Below are positions 40,625 to 49,769 of a stretch of DNA of 59,719 bases, in pieces (the stretch's first letter is position 1; every line of letters begins with the position of its first letter). The stretch covers positions 1 through 59,719 of the forward strand of contig NZ_VDMA02000037.1 in NCBI RefSeq assembly GCF_006334915.2, written 5' to 3'. Below the pieces are notes generated by a model that saw only the letters and a program-made list of their open reading frames with translations, was not told the DNA's origin and did no database searches. The translations under genes were made by a program, and so were the position numbers. The DNA comes from Microbispora catharanthi (GTDB taxonomy: Bacteria > Actinomycetota > Actinomycetes > Streptosporangiales > Streptosporangiaceae).

Positions 40625-42505
40625 TCAGCCGATACGCCGGTGGACGTCGTCGAACATGGACGGCCCGGTGCGCTGAGGGGCGATCCACGGGCCCTCCAGC
40701 GACGGGTCGACGATCCCGTCCTCCATGAACGTGTAACGCCCGTCGAGCACCCGCCGGGCCAGCCGTACGTCCCTGGCGTCGGTGTTGTCCCACAGCCGGT
40801 CGAACAGCGCCTCGGCCCGCTGCCTGGCCTGGTGGCAGAAGGTGTCGGCCAGCTCGTACGGCTTGCGCCCGAACTCGGCCGAGTCCTCCTGGGCGCGCAC
40901 GCAGACCGCGGTGATGGCGAACAGCTCGGCGCCGATGTCCACGATCCGCGACAGGAACCCCTGCTTGTGCTCCAGCCGCGCCTGCCAGCGCGACATGCCG
41001 TAGAACGTCGACCTGGCGAGCTTGCGGCTGGTCCGCTCGACATACCGCAGGTGCTGGGCCAGCGGGCCGAACTCGGCGTACGACGTGGGCACCTGGCCGG
41101 GCCCGGTCACCAGGGTCGGCAACCACCTGGCATAGAAGGCGCCGGCCCGGGTGGCCGCCCGCCCCTTGGCCCGCAGGCCCGCCTTGGGATCGACGAGTTC
41201 ACCCGCGACCGACAGGTGGGCGTCCACCGCCTCGCGGGCGATGAGCAGGTGCATGATCTCGGTCGAGCCCTCGAAGATGCGGTTGATCCGCAGGTCGCGC
41301 AGCATCTGCTCGGCGGGCACGCCGCGCTCGCCGCGGGCGTGCAGCGACTCGGCGGTCTCGTAGCCGCGCCCGCCTCTCATCTGCACCAGCTCGTCCATCA
41401 GCCGCCAGGCCATCTCCGTGCTGTACAGCTTGGCGAGCGCGGCCTCGATGCGGATGTCGTTGCGCTCGTCGTCGGCCATCCGGCTGGACAGGTCCACCAC
41501 CGACTCGAGCGCGTACGCGGTGGCGGCGATGAAGGCGACCTTGCGGGCGATGGCCTCGTGCTGCCCGACCGGCCTGCCCCACTGGACCCGCTCGCACCCC
41601 CACTCGCGGGCGATCTTGGTGGCCCACTTCGCCGCGCCGACGCACGTGGCCGGCAGCGACAGGCGCCCGGTGTTGAGCGTGGTCAGAGCGATCTTCAGGC
41701 CCTGGCCCTCGCGGCCGATCAGGTTCTCCACCGGTACGCGCACCTGGTGGAAGCGCGTGACGCCGTTCTCGATGCCGCGCAGGCCCATGAACTGGTTGCG
41801 GTGCTCGACGGTGATGCCGGGCGAGTCGGCCTCGACCACGAAGGCCGAGATCTTGGTGCCGGTCCGGGCCATCACGACGAGCAGGTCGGCCACGACGCCG
41901 TTGGTCGTCCACAGCTTCACGCCGTTGATCACGTACGCGTCGCCGTCGCGGACGGCGGTCGTCGACAGCCGGGCGGGGTCGGACCCGACGTCCGGCTCCG
42001 TCAGCAGGAAGGCGGAGATCTCGCCCCGGGCGCAGCGGGGCAGGAAGCGGCGCTTCTGCTCGGCGGTGCCGAACAGCCGCAGCGGCTGCGGAACCCCGAT
42101 GGACTGGTGGGCCGACAGCAGCGCGCTGAGCGCTGGGGAGCACGATGTCACGAGTGCCAGCGCGCGGCAGTAGTACAGGTGGCTCAGCCCCAGCCCGCCG
42201 TACTCCTCCTCGGTGGTCATGCCGAACGCGCCGATCGCCGCCAGGCCCTTGATCACCTCGTCCGGAATCACGGCGGTGCGCTCGATGAGCGTGGGATCGA
42301 CCTTCTCCTGCAGGAACGCCCGCAGCGCGCGCAGGAAGTCGTCTCCCTTCTTGATCTCCTCCTCGGTGAGGCGGGGGGCGGGATGCACGAGGTCCAGCCG
42401 GAAGTTCCCGAGGAAGAGCTGCTTGCCGAAGCTCGGGCGGGTCCACTCCGTCTCGCGCGCCTGCTCGGCCACCTCCCTGGCCTTGGCGTAATCGGTCGTC
42501 ATCAT
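40625..42505 (-). CDS. Long-form acyl-CoA dehydrogenase
   Basis: A 626-residue enzyme, about 240 residues longer than ordinary acyl-CoA dehydrogenases, like the VLCAD/ACAD9 group. The core has FLLTEPDVGSDPARLSTTA, YVINGVKLWTTNGVVADLLVVMA, WGRPVGQHEAIARKVAF and the catalytic Glu in INRIFEGSTEIMHLLIA. The N-terminal 60 residues (WTRPSFGKQLFLGNFRLDLVHP) and the C-terminal 180 residues (LARSTFYGMSRWQARLEHKQGFL) are the extra parts of that group. It should oxidise long-chain acyl-CoA. The start is one of two adjacent ATGs after GAGGAGG. Confidence 0.93.
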   Translation of the reverse strand: MMTTDYAKAREVAEQARETEWTRPSFGKQLFLGNFRLDLVHPAPRLTEEEIKKGDDFLRALRAFLQEKVDPTLIERTAVIPDEVIKGLAAIGAFGMTTEEEYGGLGLSHLYYCRALALVTSCSPALSALLSAHQSIGVPQPLRLFGTAEQKRRFLPRCARGEISAFLLTEPDVGSDPARLSTTAVRDGDAYVINGVKLWTTNGVVADLLVVMARTGTKISAFVVEADSPGITVEHRNQFMGLRGIENGVTRFHQVRVPVENLIGREGQGLKIALTTLNTGRLSLPATCVGAAKWATKIAREWGCERVQWGRPVGQHEAIARKVAFIAATAYALESVVDLSSRMADDERNDIRIEAALAKLYSTEMAWRLMDELVQMRGGRGYETAESLHARGERGVPAEQMLRDLRINRIFEGSTEIMHLLIAREAVDAHLSVAGELVDPKAGLRAKGRAATRAGAFYARWLPTLVTGPGQVPTSYAEFGPLAQHLRYVERTSRKLARSTFYGMSRWQARLEHKQGFLSRIVDIGAELFAITAVCVRAQEDSAEFGRKPYELADTFCHQARQRAEALFDRLWDNTDARDVRLARRVLDGRYTFMEDGIVDPSLEGPWIAPQRTGPSMFDDVHRRIG

Positions 42506-42542
42506 CGACCTCCTCGGCGGTGAAACGAGCTGTCCTCGTTAA

Positions 42543-43931
42543 CTACCCGCCAGTAGCCTCTTGCATCGCGGGAAGCGCGATGTGTACGGCCGTACCTTCG
42601 CCGGGGGAGGAGACGATCCGGCACCGGCCGCCGTGCGCCTCCACGATGGCCTTCACGATCGACAGGCCGAGCCCCGCCCCGCCGTACAGGTGGTCCTCTC
42701 CGCGCTGGAAGCGGTCGAAGGCGCGTTCGGCCTGCTCCGGGCTCATCCCCGGCCCGGTGTCGCGCACCTCGATCGTCACCGACTCCGGTGCGCGCAGCAG
42801 CCGTACGGCGGCCCGGGTGCCCTCGGGGGTGTGCGCCCGCACGTTGCCGAGCAGGTTGACGAGCACCTGGCGGACCCTGGCCTCGTCCACCGTCGCGACC
42901 AGGGACGGCGGCGCCTCCACCGTGACCGGGTGCGCGGGGTCGAGGGCGGCCGAGTCGGCGGCCACCTCACGGGCCATCTCGGCCAGGTCGATCTCGTTGA
43001 GCGCGAGCGCGGTGCCCCGGTCAAGCCGCGCGAGTTCCAGCATCTCGCCCACCAGGCGGCCCATGCGGTTGGCCTCGGCCTCGATCCGCCCCATGATCTT
43101 GGGCAGGTCCTCGGGCGGGATCGCCCCGGCCCGATACAGCTCCGCATACCCGGAGATGGTCGACAGCGGGGTGCGCAGCTCGTGGGAGGCGTCGGCGGCG
43201 AAGCGGCGCACGCGGTCCTCCGACGCCTGGCGGTCGCGGAAGGCGCCGGCGATCCTGTCGAGCATGAGGTTGATCGCGGCGCCGAGCCTGCCGACCTCCG
43301 ACGGCCCCTCGGGCATCCGGGCCGACAGGTCGACGCGCTCGGCCACGAGATGGGCGGTGCGCGCCATCTTGCCGAGTGGCGCCAGGCCGCCGGCGATCAG
43401 CAGCCGGCCGCCCGCGGCCAGCAGCAGGATCAGCACCCCGCCGGTCGCCAGTTCGCTGATCAGCAGGTGGCGCACCGGGTCGTCCACCGCGTCCAGGGGC
43501 ACCGCGATGACCATCAGCCGCAGACCGCTCGGCGACATCGCCGCGGCCGCGATCAGCTCGTGGCCGCCGCTCGGGTCGAGGTCGAAGGTGCGGCCCTGCG
43601 CCGCGTGCGCCAGCAGCCTGTCCTTGCCCAGCGCCTCGGTCAGGCCGGGCACGGCCGCGGCCTCGTCCGCGTCGCCGCTGACCAGGTGCGCGTGCCGCTC
43701 GGAGAGGTTGTAGACCGCGAGGGCGTAGGTCGAGCCGGTCAGCGCCTGCGCGAGCGGGTCCCCCTCGACCACCCGGCGCGCCGCCGTGACGGTCGCCGCC
43801 ACCACCTGTCCCTCCAGCCGCGTACGCAGGTGGCCGCGCAGGACGACGACGCTGACGAGGGAGAACACGACCAGCAGGACCGCGCTCACCCCGAGCAGCC
43901 CGGCGAGCAGGCGCGTCCTGAGCGACATCAC
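42543..43931 (-). CDS. Sensor histidine kinase
   Basis: A 462-residue membrane kinase. Helix 1 is LLAGLLGVSAVLLVVFSLVSVVVL (about 8-31), an extracellular sensor region follows (to about 155), helix 2 is LATGGVLILLLAAGGRLLIAGGL, then a HAMP linker, the dimerisation/phosphoacceptor segment FAADASHELRTPLSTISGY, and the HATPase with LVNLLGNVRAHTP (N-box), DTGPGMSPEQ and GAGLGLSIVKAIVEAHGG (G-boxes). It phosphorylates the response regulator encoded 7 bases upstream. Sequence type is near mycobacterial TrcS, but the signal is not evident. Confidence 0.93.
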   Translation of the reverse strand: MMSLRTRLLAGLLGVSAVLLVVFSLVSVVVLRGHLRTRLEGQVVAATVTAARRVVEGDPLAQALTGSTYALAVYNLSERHAHLVSGDADEAAAVPGLTEALGKDRLLAHAAQGRTFDLDPSGGHELIAAAAMSPSGLRLMVIAVPLDAVDDPVRHLLISELATGGVLILLLAAGGRLLIAGGLAPLGKMARTAHLVAERVDLSARMPEGPSEVGRLGAAINLMLDRIAGAFRDRQASEDRVRRFAADASHELRTPLSTISGYAELYRAGAIPPEDLPKIMGRIEAEANRMGRLVGEMLELARLDRGTALALNEIDLAEMAREVAADSAALDPAHPVTVEAPPSLVATVDEARVRQVLVNLLGNVRAHTPEGTRAAVRLLRAPESVTIEVRDTGPGMSPEQAERAFDRFQRGEDHLYGGAGLGLSIVKAIVEAHGGRCRIVSSPGEGTAVHIALPAMQEATGG

Positions 43932-43938
43932 CGGTCCG

Positions 43939-44637
43939 TCACATGTCCTGGGCCGGGCGCAGGGAGTATCCGATGCCGCGCTGGGTGTGGATCAGCGGTG
44001 GGCCGAGCGGGTCGAGCTTGCGGCGCAGGTAGGAGATGTAGGTCTCCAGCACCTGCGAACTCCCGCCGTAGCCCCAGACCTCCTCAAGCAGGCGCCGCTT
44101 GGTCAGCACCAGGCCGGCGTTGGCCATCAGGAAGGCCAGCAGGCGGAACTCGGTCGGCGACAGCTCCACCGGGACGCCGCCGCGCCGCACCTCCCAGCGC
44201 GCCTCGTCGAGCTCCAGGTCGGCGACCCGGAGGATCGGCCCGTGCGCCCGCTCGGCCGCCTCCGGCACGGTCGTACGGCGCAGCACGGCGCGGATCCGCG
44301 CGACCAGCGCCTCGACCGAGAACGGTTTGGTGACGTAGTCGTCGCCGCCGAGCGTCAGCCCGCGCACGGTGTCGGCGACCGCGTCGCGGGCGGTCAGGAA
44401 GATCACGGGAGGGTGCACGCCGTCGGCCCGGATCCGCCGGCACACCTCGAAGCCGTCGATGTCGGGCAGCATGACGTCGAGGACGACCAGGTCGGGCTGG
44501 TTCCTCAGCACCTCGCCGAGCGCCGCGGCCCCCGTGCCGACGGCCGTCACCCGGAAGCCGTGGAACCTGAGGGCGACTTCCACGATGTCCCGGATGTTTG
44601 GCTCGTCCTCGACGACGAGGATCCTGGTTTCACTCAT
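43939..44637 (-). CDS. OmpR-family response regulator
   Basis: A 232-residue regulator. The receiver holds ILVVEDEPNIRDI, the phosphorylated Asp54 in VVLDVMLPDIDGFEV, the Thr of FLTARD and the Lys of YVTKPF. The C-terminal winged helix ends VLETYISYLRRKLD and IHTQRGIGYSLRP, as in PhoB/OmpR. It is the first gene of the two-component operon, with the kinase 7 bases downstream. No strong ribosome site precedes the ATG, so the transcript may be leaderless or the site weak. A perfect inverted repeat lies just upstream. Confidence 0.94.
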   Translation of the reverse strand: MSETRILVVEDEPNIRDIVEVALRFHGFRVTAVGTGAAALGEVLRNQPDLVVLDVMLPDIDGFEVCRRIRADGVHPPVIFLTARDAVADTVRGLTLGGDDYVTKPFSVEALVARIRAVLRRTTVPEAAERAHGPILRVADLELDEARWEVRRGGVPVELSPTEFRLLAFLMANAGLVLTKRRLLEEVWGYGGSSQVLETYISYLRRKLDPLGPPLIHTQRGIGYSLRPAQDM

Positions 44638-44646
44638 GGGGGACCC

Positions 44647-44678
44647 ATTGTGCAGGTAGAAGGCATTTGTCGCACAAT
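44647..44678. promoter_or_regulatory. Inverted repeat upstream of the two-component operon
   Basis: ATTGTGC-N18-GCACAAT, perfect 7-base arms, 9 bases upstream of the regulator ATG. It may be an autoregulatory site, although OmpR-type proteins more often bind direct repeats. Confidence 0.4.
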
Positions 44679-44715
44679 TCGGGTCTCCGTGGCCGCTCCG
44701 CGCGGCACTCGTGCG

Positions 44716-45447
44716 TCAGCGCGGGACGCGGGCCACGCAGAACACGGTCTGGCCGAACGGCGGACGGACGAACCGCTCGATGAGCCGGGTCAGCGGCACG
44801 ACGGTGCGGTCGTAGATCTTCACGAGCCGGGGGTCGGGGTAGCCCACGCCACCCCGCCGCACGGCCGCCCACCAGGCGATGCCGCCGAGGAAGTTGATCG
44901 GCTTGAGCACCTGCACGTCGAGGCCGGCGTCGGTGACCGTCTTGCGCAGCGTGGCGGGGGTGTAGCGGGTGACGTGCCCCACCTTGCGGTCGAAGTCCCC
45001 GTAGAGCTGCATGTAACCGGGCACCCAGATGATGATCCGGCCGCCGGGAGCGGTCACCTTGGCCAGTGACCGCAGCGCCTCGGCGTCCTCCTCGATGTGC
45101 TCGAGGACGTTCATCATCACGACGGTGTCGACCGGGTCGGCCAGGGGGATCTCGGTCGGCAGGCCGAACTGGAGCACCGACACGTCGTCGCGGTCGGCGA
45201 ACCTCTTGCGCAGTTGCTCCACGCAGTAGGGATCGAAGTCGCTCACCACGAGCCTGTCCAGGCGCGGCAGGAACTGCTCGGCGAAATGCCCGAGACCCGA
45301 CCCGATCTCCAGGAGCGACCGCCCGACGTGCGGCGCGACCATGTCGAACTCGTACTGCCGGTAGTTCTTGGCCTCGTCGCCGCCGAGGTGGTTCTCCAGA
45401 GCCTCGTCCCCGGCCGCCGGCTGGACTACTCGGTCATACCCAGACAT
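44716..45447 (-). CDS. Class I SAM-dependent methyltransferase
   Basis: A 243-residue enzyme starting at ATG 45447 (GAGG upstream). Motif I is SLLEIGSGLGHFAEQF, motif II contains LVVSDFDPYCVEQL, and VVMMNVLEHIEEDAEALRSL with PGGRIIIWVPGYMQLYG make up motifs III-IV of the family 11/12 type. The tail (LDVQVLKPINFLGGIAWWAAV, LTRLIERFVRPPFGQTVF) resembles methyltransferases found with polyprenol or glycan assembly genes. The substrate is not clear from context. Confidence 0.88.
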   Translation of the reverse strand: MSGYDRVVQPAAGDEALENHLGGDEAKNYRQYEFDMVAPHVGRSLLEIGSGLGHFAEQFLPRLDRLVVSDFDPYCVEQLRKRFADRDDVSVLQFGLPTEIPLADPVDTVVMMNVLEHIEEDAEALRSLAKVTAPGGRIIIWVPGYMQLYGDFDRKVGHVTRYTPATLRKTVTDAGLDVQVLKPINFLGGIAWWAAVRRGGVGYPDPRLVKIYDRTVVPLTRLIERFVRPPFGQTVFCVARVPR

Positions 45448-45689
45448 AGGATCCTCGATCTGCACGCTGACGGTCGTGGAAAGTGTAGTGCCCGACCCAT
45501 CGGCGGGCGTCCGCTTCGCCGGAGGGGCCGCCGACGGGAGCTTCGGGCGCCACCGTTGTTTCGGCAGGACCGGCGGCACTGTGAATCTTTCCGCGGCACC
45601 GTTCTTTCGGATCTTTTGGCGGGCGCTGTGGACGGGATGCCCGCCTGATCGTAGGCTTCACCTCCGTCCCGACCCCCGATTGCCCCTTT

Positions 45690-46241
45690 ATGGACGACGA
45701 CGAGGCAGTGACCCGCGCCCTGGCCGGTGACCTTGACGCCTACGAGGTGCTGGTCACCCGATACAGCGCGGTCGCCCACCGTACGGCGAGCCTGCTCGGG
45801 GCGGCCGACGAGGCGGAGGACGTCGTCCAGGAGGCGTTCGTCAAGGCGTTCCGTCACCTCAAGGGCTTCCGCCGGGGTTCGTCCTTCCGCCCCTGGCTGC
45901 TGCGCATCGTGGCCAACGAGACCCACGACCTCACCCGGTCGCGTGGCCGCCGCTCCGACCTCGCCGTACGGCTGGGCCGCGAGCGGGAGCCGTACGGACC
46001 CGGGGACCCCGAGGACCCGGAGGGCGCGGCCGTGGACGCCGACGGCAGGAGCCGCCTGCTGGAGGCCGTACGCGCGCTGCCCGGCGGGGAACGCGAAGCC
46101 GTGGTCTGCCGGTATTTCCTGCAGTTGTCCGAGGCGGAGACGGCCGAGGTCCTCGGCGTGCGGCTCGGCACGGTCAAGTCGCGGACGTTCCGGGCCCTGC
46201 GGCGCCTGCGGGAGGAGGTGGGCCGTGAGCACTTCGGATGA
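45690..46241 (+). CDS. ECF RNA polymerase sigma factor
   Basis: A 183-residue group 4 sigma factor with region 2 (LAGDLDAYEVLVTRYSAVAHR and DEAEDVVQEAFVKAFRHLKGF, then FRPWLLRIVANETHDL) and region 4 (LPGGEREAVVCRYFLQLSEAETAEVLGVRLGTVKSRTFRAL). There is no extra C-terminal domain. Its last 17 bases overlap the next gene, which encodes a membrane protein with a cytoplasmic N-terminus, so the two form a sigma/anti-sigma module. The start codon is the ATG at 45690; the ribosome site is weak. Confidence 0.92.
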   Translation: MDDDEAVTRALAGDLDAYEVLVTRYSAVAHRTASLLGAADEAEDVVQEAFVKAFRHLKGFRRGSSFRPWLLRIVANETHDLTRSRGRRSDLAVRLGREREPYGPGDPEDPEGAAVDADGRSRLLEAVRALPGGEREAVVCRYFLQLSEAETAEVLGVRLGTVKSRTFRALRRLREEVGREHFG

Positions 46242-46977
46242 CAACGATCCGATCGCACCGGAGGACCTCGAGGCGCGGCTCCGGGCCCTCGGCGAGGGGC
46301 TGGCCGTGCCCCCCGTGCCGCCTCCCGCCGACGTGGCGCGTGCCGTACGCGCCCGCATCGAGGACAGCGGGGCCGACGACAGGGCACGACGGCGGTGGGC
46401 CGCGTGGCGGCCGTCGCCGCGCGTCGCGGCAGCGGCGGTGGCGGTGCTGATGGCCGTGCTGCTCGGGGCCACCCCGCAGGGCCGGGCCGCGGTCGTGTCG
46501 GTGCTGCGCTTCGCGGGCGTCGAGATCCACGTGGGCGGCGCCGGACCGCTGCCGACGGGAGCGCCGAGCCCGTTGCCCGGCGAGCGCCGGGTGACGCTGG
46601 AGGAGGCGCGGCGGACCGCCCGTTTCGCGGTCGCCGTGCCGTCCGCGCTCGGCGAGCCGTCCGACGTCCGCCTCGCCGACGGTGGCCGCGTGGTGACACT
46701 CCTGTGGCCGGGCGTCCGGCTCGACGAGTTCGACGGCACGCTGGGCGTCGTCTGGCACAAGGAACTCGGAGAACCGTTCCCGGAGCAGGTGGGCGTCGTC
46801 GGCGGATGGTGGATCCCGCGGTCTCACGGCGTGTCGTACGTGCCCGCGGGCGGCGGCGCGCCGCGCGAGGAGCGGGTGGCCGGGCCGACGCTCATCTGGC
46901 AGCACAAGCTGGTCGGGCTGCGGCTGGAGGGGCCGGACCGCGCCGAGGCGCTGCGGATCGCCTCCTCGGTCCGATGA
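46225..46977 (+). CDS. Probable membrane anti-sigma factor of the upstream ECF sigma
   Basis: A 250-residue protein from GTG 46225, behind GGAGGAGG and overlapping the sigma gene. Residues 1-62 are cytoplasmic and helical (PEDLEARLRALGEGLAV, PADVARAVRARIED), followed by one helix VAAAAVAVLMAVLLG and an extracellular part of about 165 residues (FAGVEIHVGG, VTLEEARRTARFAVAVPSALG, GVVGGWWIPRSHGVSYV). There is no zinc-binding HxxxCxxC motif, so it is not a ZAS-type anti-sigma. Function is inferred from gene overlap and topology. Confidence 0.72.
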   Translation: MSTSDDNDPIAPEDLEARLRALGEGLAVPPVPPPADVARAVRARIEDSGADDRARRRWAAWRPSPRVAAAAVAVLMAVLLGATPQGRAAVVSVLRFAGVEIHVGGAGPLPTGAPSPLPGERRVTLEEARRTARFAVAVPSALGEPSDVRLADGGRVVTLLWPGVRLDEFDGTLGVVWHKELGEPFPEQVGVVGGWWIPRSHGVSYVPAGGGAPREERVAGPTLIWQHKLVGLRLEGPDRAEALRIASSVR

Positions 46978-46986
46978 ACCGGAGAC

Positions 46987-48024
46987 TCACTCGGGGGAGG
47001 CGAGCCAGGCGTCGATCTCGCTCAGCAACTCCTTCTTGACCGCGTGGGGCGCCGTCGACGACCGGATCGACTGCCGGGCGAGTTCGGCGATCTCCGCGTC
47101 GCCGAAGCCGTAGGCGTCCCGCGCGAGCTCGTACTGCGGCAGCAGCCGGGCGCCGAACAACAGCGGGTCGTCGGCGCCGAGGGCGATCGGCACCCCGGCC
47201 TCGAACAGCCGCCGCAGTGGCACGTCCTCGGGGCGTTCCGCCACCCCGAGGCCCACGTTGGACAGCGGGCACACCTCGCAGGTGATCTGCCGGTCGGCCA
47301 GCCGCTCCATCAGGCGAGGCGACTCGGCCGCGCGCACGCCGTGGCCGATCCGGTCGGCGCCCAGGTCGTCGAGGCATTCGGCGACGCTCTCCGCGCCCAG
47401 CAACTCGCCGCCGTGCGGCACGGCGAGCAGCCCCGCACCCCTGGCGATCCGGAAGGCGTGCTCGAAGTCCCTGGCCCGGCCGCGCCGCTCGTCGTTGGAC
47501 AGGCCGAAGCCCACCACGCCCTTGCCCTCGTACCTGGCCGCCAGGCGGGCCAGCGTCCTGGCGTCGAGCGTGTGCCTGATGCGGTTGGCGGCCACGATCA
47601 CCGCCATGCCGATCCCGGCCTGCCTGGCCGCCTTCTCCGTCGCGTCGAGGACGAGTTCGAGTGTCTCGGTCAGCCCGCCGAAACGCTGGGCGTACCCGGA
47701 CGGGTCGACCTGGATCTCCAGCCAGCGCGACCCCTCCCGGGCCTCGTCCTCGGCGGCCTCACGCAGCAGCCGGTAGACGTCCTCGGGCCGGCGCAGCACC
47801 GACCGCGCGATGTCGTACAACCGCTGGAACCGGAACCAGCCGCGCTCGTCGGTCGCCCGCAGTTTCGGCGGCCAGTCCTCCACCAGCGCGTCGGGGAGGT
47901 GGACGCCCTGCTCCCGGGCGAGCTCGATCAGCGTCGAATGCCGCATCGAGCCGGTGAAGTGCAGGTGCAGATGTGCCTTGGGGAGCGTGTCTAGTGGACG
48001 TGCCATCTCCATATGTTGCCGCAT
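46987..48024 (-). CDS. add: Adenosine deaminase
   Basis: A 345-residue zinc enzyme that deaminates adenosine to inosine in purine salvage. Zinc ligands are in KAHLHLHFTGS (two His), and further signatures are VPHGGELLGAESV (catalytic Glu and His), DRIGHGVRA, and ALGADDPLLFG near the C-terminus (Asp pair). The start is uncertain among Met1, Met5 and Met7, none of which has a strong ribosome site; the true N-terminus must lie at or before ARPLDTLPKAHLH. It is divergent from the SigE-family operon. Confidence 0.93.
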   Translation of the reverse strand: MRQHMEMARPLDTLPKAHLHLHFTGSMRHSTLIELAREQGVHLPDALVEDWPPKLRATDERGWFRFQRLYDIARSVLRRPEDVYRLLREAAEDEAREGSRWLEIQVDPSGYAQRFGGLTETLELVLDATEKAARQAGIGMAVIVAANRIRHTLDARTLARLAARYEGKGVVGFGLSNDERRGRARDFEHAFRIARGAGLLAVPHGGELLGAESVAECLDDLGADRIGHGVRAAESPRLMERLADRQITCEVCPLSNVGLGVAERPEDVPLRRLFEAGVPIALGADDPLLFGARLLPQYELARDAYGFGDAEIAELARQSIRSSTAPHAVKKELLSEIDAWLASPE

Positions 48025-48080
48025 GTCGCTCTCAACCCGTCGCCGGGTTGGCGCGTTGGGGAGGGACGAAAGGGGAGCTC

Positions 48081-48581
48081 ATGACCGAAGAAGACGAGGC
48101 GGCCTTCGACGAGTTCCTGGCCGCGCGCAGCACCGCCCTCCTGCGCACCGCGATCCTGGTCTGCGGCGCCTCGGCGTCCGACGCCGAGGACATGGTCCAG
48201 AACGCGCTGGAGAAGGTCTACCGGCACTGGCCGCGCATCCGGCACGACAACCCCGAGGCGTACGCGCGCCGGGTCGTGGTGAACGGCGCGATCAGCAAGG
48301 CCAGGCGGCGCAAGGTGCTCCAGGAGATCACCTTCGCCCAGCCGCCGGAGACACCCGTGGAGTCGCCCGACCTCGGCCTGCGGGACGTGCTCGTCACCGA
48401 ACTCAGGAAGCTGCCGGCCCGGATGCGGGCCGTACTGGTCCTGCGCTACTGGGAGGACTTGTCGGAGGCCGAGACCGCGGCGCTGCTCGGCTGCTCCGTC
48501 GGCACCGTCAAGAGCCAGGCCGCCCGCGGTCTGGCACGCGTGCGCGCACGCATGGAAAACCTGGAAGGAGCGTCCGCATGA
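48081..48581 (+). CDS. SigE-family ECF sigma factor
   Basis: A 166-residue sigma factor from ATG 48081 (AGGGGAG upstream). Region 2 covers FDEFLAARSTALLRTAILVCGAS and ASDAEDMVQNALEKVYRHWPRI; region 4 has LPARMRAVLVLRYWEDLSEAETAALLGCSVGTVKSQAARGLARV. This is the actinobacterial SigE-family pattern (SACE-type ECF), where the next gene usually encodes a membrane partner. Here the two overlap by ATGA, so they are translationally coupled. Confidence 0.92.
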   Translation: MTEEDEAAFDEFLAARSTALLRTAILVCGASASDAEDMVQNALEKVYRHWPRIRHDNPEAYARRVVVNGAISKARRRKVLQEITFAQPPETPVESPDLGLRDVLVTELRKLPARMRAVLVLRYWEDLSEAETAALLGCSVGTVKSQAARGLARVRARMENLEGASA

Positions 48582-49576
48582 ACGTCGAAGAGGCACTGAG
48601 GGATGCCATGGCCGCTCAGGTCGCCGGCGTGCACGCGTCGCCGTCGCTGGGCCAGGCCGTGCGGCGGCGCAGCCGTCGCCACGTCGTCAGGTTTCGTACG
48701 GCGGGGGCGGCCGTGCTCACAGCGGCGGTCGCCGTGGGCGTGCCCGTGGCGTTGACCGCCCGGCCCGACGCCGCCCCGGCCGGCGGCAGCCTCGCCGGGA
48801 CCGGCGCCACCGGCCCGGGAGTCCCGGCCGCGTCCGCGGTTTCCTCCGGCGACACGGTCGCCACGCCGGAAGGGGTCGTCCCCGACGTGGTCGGCAAGAG
48901 CGCCGCGGAGGTCAACGCCCTCCTGAAGGAGGCGGGCTACACGGTGCGCGTGACGAAGGTCGTCACCGACGAGGCCCCGGCGGGGACGGTCTTCGCCCAG
49001 ATGCCGCAGCCGGGGACGGCCGCTCCCGCCGGGGCGGCGGTCACGATCACGATCGCCACAACGGCCGGCCCGACCCCCTCCGACACGGAGGGCACGCAGG
49101 ACCCGCAGATGCCCCAGGACCTCGGCGACCTCGGGGACGGCAGGACGCTCGGCGGCGTGCACGTCGGCTACCTGCCCGAAGGGCTTGAATGGGGCAAGTG
49201 GTCCGGCAAGGACGGGTTCGGCAAGCGGAGCTACACCACGAGCTGGGTGGAGCCCGGGCTCGAACCCGGCATGTACAGCGTCCAGATGATCGTCTATCGG
49301 AAGGACGCCGCGAGCGTGCTGGCCAAGCGCATGCAGGGCTACGCCGCGCAGGGCGCCGAGCCGGTCGAGGCCGGCGGCAGGAAGGCCTACCTGGTCAGCC
49401 TGTCGGAGGGCGGCGACCGGATCCTGGACGGCGGCACCCGGACGATCGTGTGGACCCTCGCTCCCGGCGTCGGGGTCGAGGTCATGATCAGCCCTGATTA
49501 CGCGGCCAAGCTCGGCAAGGCGGCGGCCGACAGGGAGCTCAAGAAGATCGCCGCCGGAGTCGCCCTCGACAAGTGA
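48578..49576 (+). CDS. Membrane protein with PASTA domain, partner of SigE-family sigma
   Basis: A 332-residue protein whose ATG overlaps the sigma stop. Residues 1-45 are cytoplasmic (NVEEALRDAMAAQVAGVHA, VRRRSRRHVVRF), then one helix (TAGAAVLTAAVAVGVPVAL). Outside, residues 105-168 form one PASTA domain (VVPDVVGKSAAEVNALLKEAG and VFAQMPQPGTAAPAGAAVTITI), and 185-332 form a second unknown domain (LGGVHVGYLPEGLEWGKWSG, YSVQMIVYRKDAASVLAKRMQ). PASTA modules bind peptidoglycan or beta-lactams, so the sigma factor may respond to cell-wall state. The anti-sigma role is inferred. Confidence 0.8.
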   Translation: MNVEEALRDAMAAQVAGVHASPSLGQAVRRRSRRHVVRFRTAGAAVLTAAVAVGVPVALTARPDAAPAGGSLAGTGATGPGVPAASAVSSGDTVATPEGVVPDVVGKSAAEVNALLKEAGYTVRVTKVVTDEAPAGTVFAQMPQPGTAAPAGAAVTITIATTAGPTPSDTEGTQDPQMPQDLGDLGDGRTLGGVHVGYLPEGLEWGKWSGKDGFGKRSYTTSWVEPGLEPGMYSVQMIVYRKDAASVLAKRMQGYAAQGAEPVEAGGRKAYLVSLSEGGDRILDGGTRTIVWTLAPGVGVEVMISPDYAAKLGKAAADRELKKIAAGVALDK

Positions 49577-49698
49577 CCCCGTCCCGTTCCGCGCCTCCGC
49601 GTCCCCGGCGGGCCCGGAGGCGCGGCCGTACCGGGTCGACCCGACCGCCGCAGTGGGTCATCTTCGTACTGCTTTCGACAGGTCGTCGGCATGACGAA

Positions 49699-49728
49699 GG
49701 CCCGGTCCCACGTGGTGGGGACCGGGCC
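49699..49728. terminator. Bidirectional hairpin between PASTA gene and aspC
   Basis: GGCCCGGTCCC pairs perfectly with GGGACCGGGCC across an 8-base loop between convergent genes. Confidence 0.8.
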
Positions 49729-49769
49729 GTCGTGCCGGGTTCGCGAGGTCCTGGCGGCCTCGATGACGC

